From: Yoonia sp. GPGPB17
Lineage (GTDB): Bacteria > Pseudomonadota > Alphaproteobacteria > Rhodobacterales > Rhodobacteraceae
Length of the DNA: 64,000 nt
Assembly: GCF_037892195.1 (NCBI RefSeq)
Contig: NZ_JATACI010000003.1
Location: forward strand, 62,001 to 126,000
Direction of reading: 5' to 3'
The notes beneath the pieces were generated by a model, which was given only the letters and a program-made list of their open reading frames with translations, was not told where the DNA came from and ran no database searches. The position numbers and the translations under genes are program-made. This document shows positions 17,376 through 24,768 of this stretch, in pieces (position 1 is the stretch's first letter; each line of letters begins with the position of its first letter).

Positions 17376-17916
17376 GGGAGCATCCACACAAGATCAGATC
17401 GAGGGTCTGCCCGAGGATTACTACATCCGCCCGGAGCCACCCCGCGATCTGGGGACCCAGAGTGACCCGGCGCTTGATGCGTTCTTTGCCGCAACCGGTG
17501 CGGAGATCATCACCAGCGATGAGCCACGGGCCTACTTCCACCCGGTCAAGGATATTATCCACATGCCGCCTATTGCCACGTTCTTTGAAGCGTCCAGATA
17601 CTATGGGGTGCTCGGCCATGAGACCGTGCACTGGGATTTCGGGCCGAAGCGTCTCGATACGCAGAAGGTCAACTGCAACAAGCGTGCGTACGCCTTCAAC
17701 GAGTTGGTGGCCGAGATCGGCGCGTGCTTTCTTGGGGTGCAGTTGGGCGTACAGCCCGATTTTGATCAAAGTGCGGCCTACGTGAAAAGCTGGTTGCGCG
17801 CCCTGAAGGACGACAAGGATCTTATCTTCAAAGCCGCGGCTGAGGCGCAGAAAGCCGTCGATCACATCAACGCGGTTGTCAGCGGAGTCAGCAGCAAAAG
17901 AAGCGAAGCCGCCTAG

Positions 17917-18299
17917 CTCCCATCAATCACGATGCCCCAGAAGATCAAAGGCGTCTCCCGTCTTTGATGATCTGCAGCAAGGAGAATGGCGCTGAGGCAT
18001 AGATGGCCATGATGGCTTTGGAAAGACATTGCGCGCCAGCAACCCCAGCCCGATTGATGCAACGCCGGTTTTGCATCGATCAGGGTGACGTAGATATCCA
18101 ATCAGACAGATCGCATCCCTTTCGTTTTTTTGAAGATGCAAGATCCGGCCCCTGGACCAGATGCCGACACGCGGGTGCCTTCAAGCACAACTTTCCCCTG
18201 TGCGCTGCGCGCCCATTCCGCGCGAGACAAAGTTGCGCCTGACATCTGCCCACAAGCGGGGCCGTGGAAGATTTGCATCGAAAACGAAAGGAACACGAT
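17917..18299. other. Non-coding stretch
   Basis: No frame has both a start signal and protein-like composition. The segment at 18030-18130 looks like worn coding DNA but no family could be named. It ends in the ribosome binding site (AAAGGAAC) of the next gene. Confidence 0.45.
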
Positions 18300-18494
18300 A
18301 TGTCTAAAACATTCTACAACGTCACCACACCCGTCGAAGGCAGCGATGGCATCACACGCTTCAACCGGGTCGGGGTCGCTTTTCCAGCAAAGGAAGATTC
18401 CAAAGCCATCATGACCATCGAACTCTTCGCAACGCCAACCAGTGGCAAACTGGTCATCTTCCCACCTAAAGAACGCGATGGTGACCAGGAATAA
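18300..18494 (+). CDS. Small hypothetical plasmid protein
   Basis: 64 residues from ATG 18300 with AAAGGAACACG upstream. It reads YNVTTPVEGSDGITRFNRVG followed by a strand-rich part and a polar end (PPKERDGDQE), suggesting a small beta fold. I believe similar short proteins occur on other alphaproteobacterial plasmids but know no function. It is followed by a clear terminator hairpin. Confidence 0.65.
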   Translation: MSKTFYNVTTPVEGSDGITRFNRVGVAFPAKEDSKAIMTIELFATPTSGKLVIFPPKERDGDQE

Positions 18495-18509
18495 CCGTCG
18501 CTTTTCTAA

Positions 18510-18532
18510 GGGGAAGGCCAACCGCCTTCCCC
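18510..18532 (+). terminator. Intrinsic terminator-like hairpin
   Basis: GGGGAAGGC (18510-18518), loop CAACC, GCCTTCCCC (18524-18532), followed by ATTTTA. The perfect 9-bp GC-rich stem directly after the small gene is a good terminator candidate. Confidence 0.7.
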
Positions 18533-18689
18533 ATTTTACGACGACAATCACCGCAGCAAAGCATCAAAGCCGCGAAGTGCCTCTATGAGGCACCGGGAGC
18601 CGATCGGCCGCCCGAAGACCGCGTTGCGGTCTTAAAACCGGAGGTTTCGACAGGGGCAGGCGCCCATTTGCAGAGAAAAAGTTGCTTTT

Positions 18690-18704
18690 GTTCCCTATTT
18701 GTTC
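18690..18704 (+). promoter_or_regulatory. Alphaproteobacterial SOS (LexA) box
   Basis: GTTC at 18690-18693 and GTTC at 18701-18704 are separated by exactly seven bases, the GTTC-N7-GTTC direct repeat bound by LexA in alphaproteobacteria. It lies 12-27 bases before the possible starts of the next gene, so LexA would block its promoter. Confidence 0.7.
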
Positions 18705-18731
18705 TATTCTCTCCGCATGATGGAGAGTGAG

Positions 18732-19067
18732 ATGCAACATTCACATAGTCAAAGCTACGAACCGATGCAGTCAAATGACTATCACCAGCTGCCCGCGACC
18801 GAAAAGCAGCTGAAATATGCGAGGTTCCTGTCGCAGAAGACGGGCATTGTGCTGCCATGGGAAACACAGCAAGACCGCCGCAGCTTGTCCGATTGGATTG
18901 AAGCGCAAAAGTCCGTTCGCCCAAGCGTAGGCCAGTTTGACAACTATCCATCCTCAAAACAGGTCCAGTTTGCCGAGCGCATCGCCCGTTACAAGCGCAG
19001 CGAAGTGCCTCATGAGTGCTTTCGCGACAAAGGCCTCATGTCCAGGTGGATCGATTGCAATAAGTAA
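18732..19067 (+). CDS. SOS-box-controlled plasmid protein of unknown function
   Basis: 111 residues from ATG 18732, chosen for GGAGAG a few bases upstream; ATG 18717 and 18720 are alternatives. The protein has two related halves: LPATEKQLKYARFLSQKTG ... DRRSLSDWIEAQ and YPSSKQVQFAERIARYKR ... DKGLMSRWID, an internal repeat of a helical motif (xxKQxxYAxxxA...WI). I do not know its activity; the repeat suggests a small nucleic-acid-binding module. The LexA box directly upstream implies induction by DNA damage or by incoming single-stranded DNA. Confidence 0.65.
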   Translation: MQHSHSQSYEPMQSNDYHQLPATEKQLKYARFLSQKTGIVLPWETQQDRRSLSDWIEAQKSVRPSVGQFDNYPSSKQVQFAERIARYKRSEVPHECFRDKGLMSRWIDCNK

Positions 19068-19075
19068 GTTTGGCT

Positions 19076-19178
19076 GGGGCGATCAGCTAAAGCTGACTGG
19101 GCTCTAGTTCGGCGGAGCCTCACCCGAGCCACAAGAGGTGTCTCGGCCCACAAGGGGTAACGATCCCTTCGCCGGGCG
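19076..19178. repeat. Duplicated non-coding module, block 1, copy 1
   Basis: 103 bases nearly identical to 22791-22893 (shared words include CCGAGCCAC, AGAGGTGTCTCGGCCCACA and GGGTAACGATCCCTTCGCC). It contains complementary segments (GATCAGCT/AGCTGA) and no reading frame. Confidence 0.75.
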
Positions 19179-19221
19179 ACGACTGCAAACTAGCTAAGTC
19201 ATTGTATTTGTGGTACTGACA

Positions 19222-19329
19222 ATGATGGAATTGTTTATCTCTCTAACGCAAGCGGTCGCAGATGCGGTGGTATCCGTCATTGCAATGGGGGGAGCCATCT
19301 TCGGATTGGTTCAATTAAAAAAACCCTAG
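19222..19329 (+). CDS. Possible short hydrophobic peptide
   Basis: A 35-residue frame starting MMELFISLTQAVADAVVSVI, continuing with a Gly-rich hydrophobic part and ending in LVQLKKP. One membrane helix followed by a basic tail recalls the peptides of type I toxin systems. It lies in the segment that separates blocks 1 and 2 in copy 1 of the duplicated module and is absent from copy 2. No ribosome binding site is obvious, and no antisense RNA can be confirmed. Confidence 0.35.
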   Translation: MMELFISLTQAVADAVVSVIAMGGAIFGLVQLKKP

Positions 19330-19612
19330 TTTTACCACTTGGTAATATTATTTCAAATCGACCATGACCCAGTTATTCTAAGTGTTACTAGATAGGGCTA
19401 TTTTGAGTAATATTATGTCTCTGACAACGGCTCGGAAAGAAGCCTTACGGCCAGACCATCCTCGGCTTCGCGTGTCGGAAGTCTGAAGATCGCTTTCGCG
19501 ATCTCACACAGTCGTGTGGGTGTTGCGTTCGGTGTCCCGTCAGTCGATTGCGGCACGAGCAGTCTGACATACCGCCTGGCCGAGGACTACATTCCGTCAG
19601 CCATCATCTCTG

Positions 19613-19699
19613 CTACGCTACGATGAGGCCTTCCTCCATTCCGTCATCGGCGCAGCACGGCCCGTCAGCCTTTGCCTGCGCCGGTATCGCCTGCCTCAC
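19613..19699 (-). other. Short minus-strand frame with strong Shine-Dalgarno, copy 1
   Basis: A 28-codon frame starting at GTG 19699, preceded by GGAGGAGG at ideal distance. It begins (V)RQAIPAQAKA. The same frame, start position and Shine-Dalgarno occur in copy 2 (23108-23188). Conservation could reflect a real peptide or only the shared DNA. Confidence 0.3.
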
Positions 19700-19775
19700 G
19701 TAATCCTCCTCCTACTGAATGTGGAACAATAGCCTCCGGCATGGCACCCAAACCGGCCCGCCTCAAGGATCCTGC

Positions 19776-19861
19776 GTATTTTCGGCGGGGCAGGGGCGTG
19801 TGGACCGGCAAGCTCCTTTCCGCGCGCTCGCGCCGGTTGGAATGACGTTCTCCGAAAATAC
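19776..19861. other. Long-stem hairpin in copy 1 of the duplicated module
   Basis: GTATTTTCGG (19776-19785) is perfectly complementary to CCGAAAATAC (19852-19861), with a 66-base loop that can fold further. Copy 2 keeps the stem and the exact loop length. Confidence 0.6.
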
Positions 19862-19977
19862 TCCGGCCCAGCAGAGCTGGCGCCTGCGGCGTCCTTGACC
19901 CGAACCGCTTTGGACGAGGGTGGTCGGTATGTTCCGCATTCCGTGGAGCAGATGAGACATCCTAAGGAGAAAATGAG

Positions 19978-20865
19978 ATGCTTGACCAAACAACAACATA
20001 TGACGCGATTGAACTCTTTGGCCTGACCGAGAATGGCACAGACGATCTGATCATCCCCAATGATGACGAGCTCCGGGATCAAATCGTTCTGGAAACCTTC
20101 GAGACGTTGATCGGCGGGCTGCAGGGCACAGGGCTCGCGTCCGAGATTGAAGCCTTGGCACATGGTTTGGCCACATTGCTACAGCGCCGTGCAACGGCAC
20201 TGGCGGGGCAAGCAGACAAGCACAAGCGCCAAATCCAAGGGTTGATTGAAGCCCAGGACGGCTCCGAGGTTGCCGAGATGGAACTGGAAAAGACAACCAG
20301 CCGGTTTGAGACCCTTTGGGAAAAAGCGGAAGCCTTGAAGATCATGGCTGAAAAAGCCGCACAGTGCTACGAGGTCGAGACCGGGACGGCATACACGCCC
20401 GTGACGGGCAGCCGCACCACAAAGGATGCGCAGGCGACGGGTGCGGTTTTCGAAGCGAAAGAGCTTCTGAACCGACACGACCGCGAGCAAGCCGATCGCA
20501 ACACGGTCGAGGGACCAAAGATTGCGATCACCGGCGATGCAGAGGCCAAAGACTGCCGCGAAATCTACCGCATTTTGGATCAGACATTCGCCAAATACCC
20601 AGACATGGTTCTCTGTCACAAGGGTCACGGCAAAGGTGTGGAGCGCATTGCAGCCACATGGGCCCGCAACAACAAGGTCCGCCAGATCCTGTTCCGCCCG
20701 AACTGGCAGGGACATGGCAAAGCAGCCCCATTCAAAGCCAACGATGCGATCATCGCGGCAAGGCCAATCGGTGTCCTGATCTTCGGGGGCAATGGGGTCG
20801 CAATGAGCCTGGGTCAAAAAGCAGAAGCCAAGCGCATCAAGATCGGTCATTTCGAGGTCGCGTGA
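19978..20865 (+). CDS. DUF2493 (SLOG-fold) protein
   Basis: 295 residues from ATG 19978, with AAGGAG 8 bases upstream. The N-terminal half is helical with a coiled-coil-like stretch (residues about 50-130). The C-terminal half is the DUF2493/YspA SLOG domain: KIAITGDAEAKDCREIYRIL, PDMVLCHKGHGKGVERIAAT, ILFRPNWQGHGKAAPFKAND and IGVLIFGGNGV. SLOG domains bind nucleotides or nucleotide-derived ligands. The family is common on plasmids next to DUF736 and ArdC. Function unknown; the long structured 5' region suggests unusual control. Confidence 0.85.
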   Translation: MLDQTTTYDAIELFGLTENGTDDLIIPNDDELRDQIVLETFETLIGGLQGTGLASEIEALAHGLATLLQRRATALAGQADKHKRQIQGLIEAQDGSEVAEMELEKTTSRFETLWEKAEALKIMAEKAAQCYEVETGTAYTPVTGSRTTKDAQATGAVFEAKELLNRHDREQADRNTVEGPKIAITGDAEAKDCREIYRILDQTFAKYPDMVLCHKGHGKGVERIAATWARNNKVRQILFRPNWQGHGKAAPFKANDAIIAARPIGVLIFGGNGVAMSLGQKAEAKRIKIGHFEVA

Positions 20866-21450
20866 ACAGAATATCGGATGGTCCTGTAGAGGGGCCGTCC
20901 ATTTTTATGTGGCAAATCAACTGCAGTGTCAGTCGGCGATGTCATGGACGATGAATTCAGTGGAGAACCTTGCCAAGTGCAAGGATCGCGCATGTGAGCA
21001 AGACAGATCTGCCTCCGCTGACGCTCTCGCAATTCTGACGATGTTTGGTTGTCGCATCGCCGCCCTTTGGGCGACTGTGCTTGATTTCCGTCTATCGGGT
21101 GCCCGGCGATTTCCCTTAGCAGATTCAGTCTGGCTCCCAACCGCGCGGGGCGCGGTCCTCCTCTGCGTTCCGGCCCTGCGGGTGTCCGCCAGCTTGAATC
21201 AGCACGGGTCATCTTTCACCGGCCTCCCTCTGCGCCGGAAAAACGCGGGAAAGGGGGACAAGCGGCAAATGGCAGCGCAGAACAGGCCGTTTCCTTGGCC
21301 TGTTTGAAAGGGCCTTCCAAGCGGATGGCATCTGGCGTTGCATGACACGGCGCTAAGTAAGCGTCCACGTCCCACTCCTTGCGGGGGATGCGACAGCAAG
21401 AGCAAGTTAAGAGTAACGTTTCAACAACCGGCAGGCCCAAGGGGACTAAA
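20866..21450. other. Non-coding, hairpin-containing stretch
   Basis: No convincing gene. A perfect hairpin AACAGGCC-(8)-GGCCTGTT lies at 21281-21304, and GC-rich self-complementary words (for example CGCGCGGGGCGCGG near 21140) occur. Its style resembles the duplicated module but it is not a third copy. Confidence 0.5.
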
Positions 21451-21969
21451 ATGAGCAAAATTGCAAAAACGGCACGGCGCGTTTGGAAATCGGCGCAGCT
21501 CTACATCGGGTTTCATACCGATCAGAATGGCAACGTCCGGGAACATCCCAAGGTTTGGCCACCAAAAAACGGCAAAGCCAGCATCCATCCCGATGAGGGT
21601 AAGCAAGAGGTGTTCCTGCAACTGGCTGCTGATGACAAGACACATGGCCGCGACGTACAGATCAAACTACGCCCGGATCAGATCGTCGTCCGGCGGGACG
21701 AGGGCTTTGCGTGGGAAGGCATCATTGTCCGCGAGGATGAGATCGCCGTCCGCGTCAATGGTGTTCGCATCCGCATCAAGCACGACGGGTCGATCAGCCA
21801 CGAAGACGCAAGCGCAACAACCTACATCGAGGGTGACGGCGCAGTCCTGAAGAAAACTGAGTTTGTCGATGCACTGATGTCAGGCGATGGGGTGGAGTTG
21901 TCACGCCGGACGGACGACAGCATTGCGGCCATCACCGAAGATGGTGTGATCGCCAAAGCGCGCGATTGA
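21451..21969 (+). CDS. Hypothetical plasmid protein
   Basis: 172 residues from ATG 21451 with AAGGGG upstream. Residues 1-60 are basic (KIAKTARRVWKSAQLYIGFH); the middle is a run of short strands (IVVRRDEGFAWEGIIVREDE, IAVRVNGVRIRIKHDGS), like a beta-helix or tail-fibre-like repeat; the C-terminus is acidic. No family recognised. It precedes the toxin-antitoxin promoter. Confidence 0.6.
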   Translation: MSKIAKTARRVWKSAQLYIGFHTDQNGNVREHPKVWPPKNGKASIHPDEGKQEVFLQLAADDKTHGRDVQIKLRPDQIVVRRDEGFAWEGIIVREDEIAVRVNGVRIRIKHDGSISHEDASATTYIEGDGAVLKKTEFVDALMSGDGVELSRRTDDSIAAITEDGVIAKARD

Positions 21970-21980
21970 GGCGACGATCC

Positions 21981-22044
21981 TTGACATCCACACGTAAAAT
22001 ACGTAAAATACATAGATTACGTTGATTACGCAATGGAGGACGCC
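21981..22044 (+). promoter_or_regulatory. Promoter and operator of the toxin-antitoxin operon
   Basis: TTGACA (21981-21986), 17 bases, TAAAAT (22004-22009) form a near-consensus promoter. The -10 region lies within a tandem repeat CGTAAAATA/CGTAAAATA, and GATTACGT/GATTACGC follows before the start. Repeated words overlapping the promoter fit autoregulation by the antitoxin. Confidence 0.65.
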
Positions 22045-22305
22045 ATGCCAATCAAGATCGTAGACGAATTTCCCAAAACGGCCATGAACCGCAAGGCCAC
22101 CGATGTATGGATGGCAGCATCGCGCGGCCCAGTCAGCTTGTCTGATCACGGCACATCGCGGTTTGTCCTGATGCCGCGCGATATGTTCGATGATCTCACA
22201 TCGCGGGCCGATACCAGGATCGTGCGCGCTACGTCTGAAACACCAGACGACGAAGCGGACGCGTTGCTAAAGGTTCTGGACGAAGTGATCAGAAGCGATG
22301 ACTGA
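22045..22305 (+). CDS. Phd/YefM-type antitoxin (probable)
   Basis: 86 residues from ATG 22045 with GGAGG at 8 bases. The N-terminal part (EFPKTAMNRKATDVWMAASR, then GPVSLSDHGTSRFVLM) follows the Phd/YefM layout in which a small dimer binds the operator and the disordered acidic C-terminus (ETPDDEADALLKVLDEVI) covers the toxin. It overlaps the toxin gene by eight bases, as expected for a co-translated pair. Confidence 0.75.
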   Translation: MPIKIVDEFPKTAMNRKATDVWMAASRGPVSLSDHGTSRFVLMPRDMFDDLTSRADTRIVRATSETPDDEADALLKVLDEVIRSDD

Positions 22306-22714
22306 GCCAAAGATCGGAGATGTCTGGCGCTATCCCTATCTGTGGAGGCGCGAAGCGTTAGACGGCGAAGAGACCGGACGTAAACCGAGGCCAACGGCAC
22401 TCGCGGCTGTTGTGCCAGTCTCGCAGAAATCAACACGGCTCTACCTACTCCCCATCACCGGCACAGAACCGTTCGCCGATCAGAATGCACTGGAAATCCC
22501 GGCGACCGAAATCCGCCGGGCAGGGCTGAGTGAATACAAGCGGCTGTGGGTCATCATCGACGAGTACAACCGCGATGAACTGGAAACGAGTTTCTACTTT
22601 GAGTCACACGCCGGGATCGGATCATTCTCGAAGGCATTCGTGCAGGTCATGGCGGGACGTTTCGCAGAGGCCATCCGCGCCAGAAAGACCCAAGAGGTCA
22701 AGCGGACAGACTAG
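22298..22714 (+). CDS. PemK/MazF-like toxin (probable)
   Basis: 138 residues. The start IGDVWRYPYLWRREALDGEE, then GRKPRPTALAAVVPV and LYLLPITGTEP, fits the SH3-like barrel of PemK/MazF toxins (GDVWxxxx...G...RP...VV); MazF-type toxins cut RNA in cells that lose the antitoxin. The spacing of motifs is wider than in classical MazF, so it is a divergent member. Its place after a Phd-like antitoxin supports the call. Confidence 0.65.
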   Translation: MTEPKIGDVWRYPYLWRREALDGEETGRKPRPTALAAVVPVSQKSTRLYLLPITGTEPFADQNALEIPATEIRRAGLSEYKRLWVIIDEYNRDELETSFYFESHAGIGSFSKAFVQVMAGRFAEAIRARKTQEVKRTD

Positions 22715-22790
22715 CGTACAGCGCGACCAGAGTTGCTGGAATGTCAGTAGCTTTGATCGCGCTGCACTTGTTGACTCAATGCGTCAATCT

Positions 22791-22893
22791 GGGGCGATCA
22801 GCTGAAGCTGACCGGGCTCTCGTTCCGCTGCGCTCCACCCGAGCCACCAGAGGTGTCTCGGCCCACAAGGGGTAACGATCCCTTCGCCGGGCG
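22791..22893. repeat. Duplicated non-coding module, block 1, copy 2
   Basis: Partner of 19076-19178, same length (103 bases). Starts GGGGCGATCAGCT and ends CTTCGCCGGGCG. Confidence 0.75.
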
Positions 22894-23107
22894 CTTTGTG
22901 CGTCGGTTGCGATCCAAAACAAATGTTGCAAGGCCTGACGGCCAGCCTTTCTCGGCTTCGCGTGTCGAAAGTCTGAAGATCGCGCCCGCGATCTCACACA
23001 GTCGTGTGGATGTTGCGATGGGTGGCCCGCCAGTCGATTGCGGCACGAGCAGTCTGATCTGCCGCTTGGCCGAAGACTGCATTCCGTCAGCCATCATCTG
23101 AGCAAGC

Positions 23108-23188
23108 TCAGATGAGGCGTTCCTCCACTCCGTCGTCGGCGCTGCGCAGCAGACCAGCCTTTGCCTGCGCCGGTATCGCCTGCCTCAT
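23108..23188 (-). other. Short minus-strand frame with strong Shine-Dalgarno, copy 2
   Basis: A 26-codon frame from ATG 23188, preceded by GGAGGAGG at ideal distance, reading MRQAIPAQAKAGLLRSADDG. Counterpart of 19613-19699; no internal indels between the two frames. Confidence 0.3.
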
Positions 23189-23263
23189 GTAATCCTCCTC
23201 CTACGAAAAGCGGAAGCATAGCCTCCGGCATGGTACCCAAAGCGGCCCGCCTCAAGGATCCAC

Positions 23264-23351
23264 GGTATTTTCGGCAAGGGCAGGGAGCGTGGCCAGGATC
23301 GCGCCAATCGGTGAGCGCGCGCGTGTTGAAATGTTGTTCTCCGAAAATACC
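23264..23351. other. Long-stem hairpin in copy 2 of the duplicated module
   Basis: GGTATTTTCGG (23264-23274) pairs perfectly with CCGAAAATACC (23341-23351) over a 66-base loop. The loop sequence differs strongly from copy 1 while stem and loop length are kept. Confidence 0.6.
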
Positions 23352-23460
23352 GGGCCCAGCAGAGCTGGCGCCTGCGGCGTCCTTGACCCGAACCGCTTTG
23401 GACGAGGGTGGTCGGTATGTTCCGCATTCCGTGGAGCGGCTGAGACAAAGGACATGACAC

Positions 23461-23787
23461 ATGACAGAGACTATCACACTCAACGCGAGTACACCCGCAT
23501 ACTGGGGAGACGTGAAGCGCCGGACAACACTGCGCAACGCAGATGCCATCGTGAAACGCGATCTTGCAACACTGCGGCCAAGCCAGGTCTACGAACAGTG
23601 GGTGGCGGACAACCTGGACATCATCCGCGCGGCGGCAGTCACGGCCAAGGTCGCCGATTATCAGGCCTTCAAGGAAAAGTGGGCGCGGGAACTGTCCATG
23701 CCAGAAATCGCCGAGACGGGTGAACAAGACCTTGCGCGCTTCGCGGCAGATGCAGTGAAAGACGCTGCAGAGGCACTGTACGGATGA
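23461..23787 (+). CDS. Hypothetical plasmid protein
   Basis: 108 residues, AAAGGA upstream of ATG 23461. Mostly helical: AIVKRDLATLRPSQVYEQWV and FKEKWARELSMPE. No family recognised. It follows copy 2 of the duplicated non-coding module, as DUF2493 follows copy 1, and overlaps the next frame. Confidence 0.6.
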   Translation: MTETITLNASTPAYWGDVKRRTTLRNADAIVKRDLATLRPSQVYEQWVADNLDIIRAAAVTAKVADYQAFKEKWARELSMPEIAETGEQDLARFAADAVKDAAEALYG

Positions 23788-23804
23788 CCATGGGAGAGAC
23801 TGAT

Positions 23805-23966
23805 ATGACAGACGACACAAAGGCAGCACGTCGCGAATTCTGGTACACCCTGCAGGGCGACAACTTCCGCATCCTCAGGCTGCAAGAAAAACCGGCACGG
23901 TTCATCGACAAAGACGACGGTCACTCCGAGATCGATACGGCGGAATGGGACAGGCTCCCGTTCTGA
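23805..23966 (+). CDS. Small hypothetical protein
   Basis: 53 residues from ATG 23805, chosen for GGGAGAG at 7 bases; the frame is open to 23784. Reads REFWYTLQGDNFRILRLQ and ends TAEWDRLPF. No family recognised; probably co-transcribed with the preceding gene. Confidence 0.5.
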   Translation: MTDDTKAARREFWYTLQGDNFRILRLQEKPARFIDKDDGHSEIDTAEWDRLPF

Positions 23967-24768
23967 GAGGCAAAGAGGGCAGGGCGGTCCAATGGGATCG
24001 GTCTGCCTTCTCAAATGAACCGTTTGGCAGTGTTGATAGCGTGGGAGGCGCGCGCGTCTTGGCCCCTTCCTTATTTTCATAGTCGCTTCGCTTCCTTGAA
24101 AATATAGTCAGGCCCCCCTACGCCGGGCGCGCCCCCATTCGCGCAAGCGCGAACTGATTGCATCAGACTGCGTGTCCACCGCGCGTGTGATCTCCCACCC
24201 GCTGGCCGCCTTGTTGGGCGGCTTTGCGCAGGCGGGGCGTTGCGTGCTGTAAGACGTCGCCTTGTTGGGCGGCCGTGTGGCGTTTGCGGGCCGGTCATCC
24301 GTCTTCTCGCCAGCAGGATTCGCCTACGCGATCCTTAGGCTGCGATACGGCTGACCTGCGGTGGGATACAGGCGCATCGGTGAAAGAGCAGGGGATGTTG
24401 ATACGTTGGAGATCCTGGTCCGATGTGCCCAAAGCGTCGTGCAGCTCATCAGCCGTCAATCAGTCGCGCACTTCACTTAGCCGAAGCTGTCATGCCACCC
24501 AAGGGGGCTTTCGCGGCATAAGCTGCGCGCGCTTCGCGTGCTCGTTATTCCACGGTCCCCCTTGTGCGCCGCGCCATCTCCGTCACATGAGGATTGACGC
24601 GCGACCGATCCGACGGCTGACGAGCAAGCCAGACGAGGCGCACTGTGGCCGCTGTCCTGACAAAGAGGCCGCAAGCGGCCACGATCATTATTTGGCCCCC
24701 CGAGGGGGGCCGGTGCGCTCCCTCACCTCTGGCATCAAAGCAAGACCGAAAGTGAAGGCTGACAGGGA
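23967..24768. other. About 800 bp of hairpin-rich non-coding DNA
   Basis: No convincing gene. Two 16-bp direct repeats (CGCCTTGTTGGGCGGC at 24207-24222 and 24258-24273) each form a GCCGCC/GCCCAAC-type hairpin. GGCCGC-AA-GCGGCC lies at 24667-24680 and GGCCCCCC-GA-GGGGGGCC at 24694-24711. It separates the plus-strand small genes from the minus-strand DNA-processing genes, a usual place for an origin of transfer or terminators, but no nic-site motif was recognised. Confidence 0.5.

Larger units (their letters stand above)
15994..17391 (+). mobile_element. Complete IS110-family element, IS1111 subgroup
   Basis: About 1.4 kb inserted in ardC. The edges are fixed by rejoining the ardC frame: GAT at 15991-15993 and GAT at 17392-17394 flank it. 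Just inside both ends is a perfect 11-bp inverted repeat, TGGATGCTCCC (15998-16008) and GGGAGCATCCA (17376-17386), a few bases from the edges. Subterminal inverted repeats of this kind mark the IS1111 subgroup. One transposase gene fills most of it, with about 285 non-coding bases downstream. Confidence 0.88.
15619..17916 (+). pseudogene. ardC: ArdC-type antirestriction gene interrupted by an IS1111-type element
   Basis: The first part (15619-15993) encodes the ArdC N-terminal domain that binds single-stranded DNA: IIAQIEEGTPPWRKPW, RGINILMLW, WMTFRQALELGG and VRKGEKAT. The second part (17395-17916) resumes in the correct frame with QIEGLPEDYYIRPE and carries the metallopeptidase-like motif GHETVHWDFG (HExxH). 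Joined, they give 298 residues, the usual ArdC length. ArdC protects incoming plasmid DNA from restriction. Here it is split by the IS, so full-length product cannot form unless the IS excises. AAAGGAAAG precedes the ATG. Confidence 0.9.
19443..19959. repeat. Duplicated non-coding module, block 2, copy 1
   Basis: About 517 bases similar to 22934-23446. Highly conserved words include CGGCTTCGCGTGTCG, GTCGATTGCGGCACGAGCAG, GCGCCGGTATCGCCTGCCTC and GACGAGGGTGGTCGGTATGT. It ends shortly before the DUF2493 gene, as copy 2 ends shortly before the gene at 23461, so both act as the 5' region of a downstream gene. Confidence 0.8.
22934..23446. repeat. Duplicated non-coding module, block 2, copy 2
   Basis: Partner of 19443-19959. 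Blocks 1 and 2 are about 40 bases apart here against about 265 in copy 1. It ends just before the gene at 23461. Confidence 0.8.
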
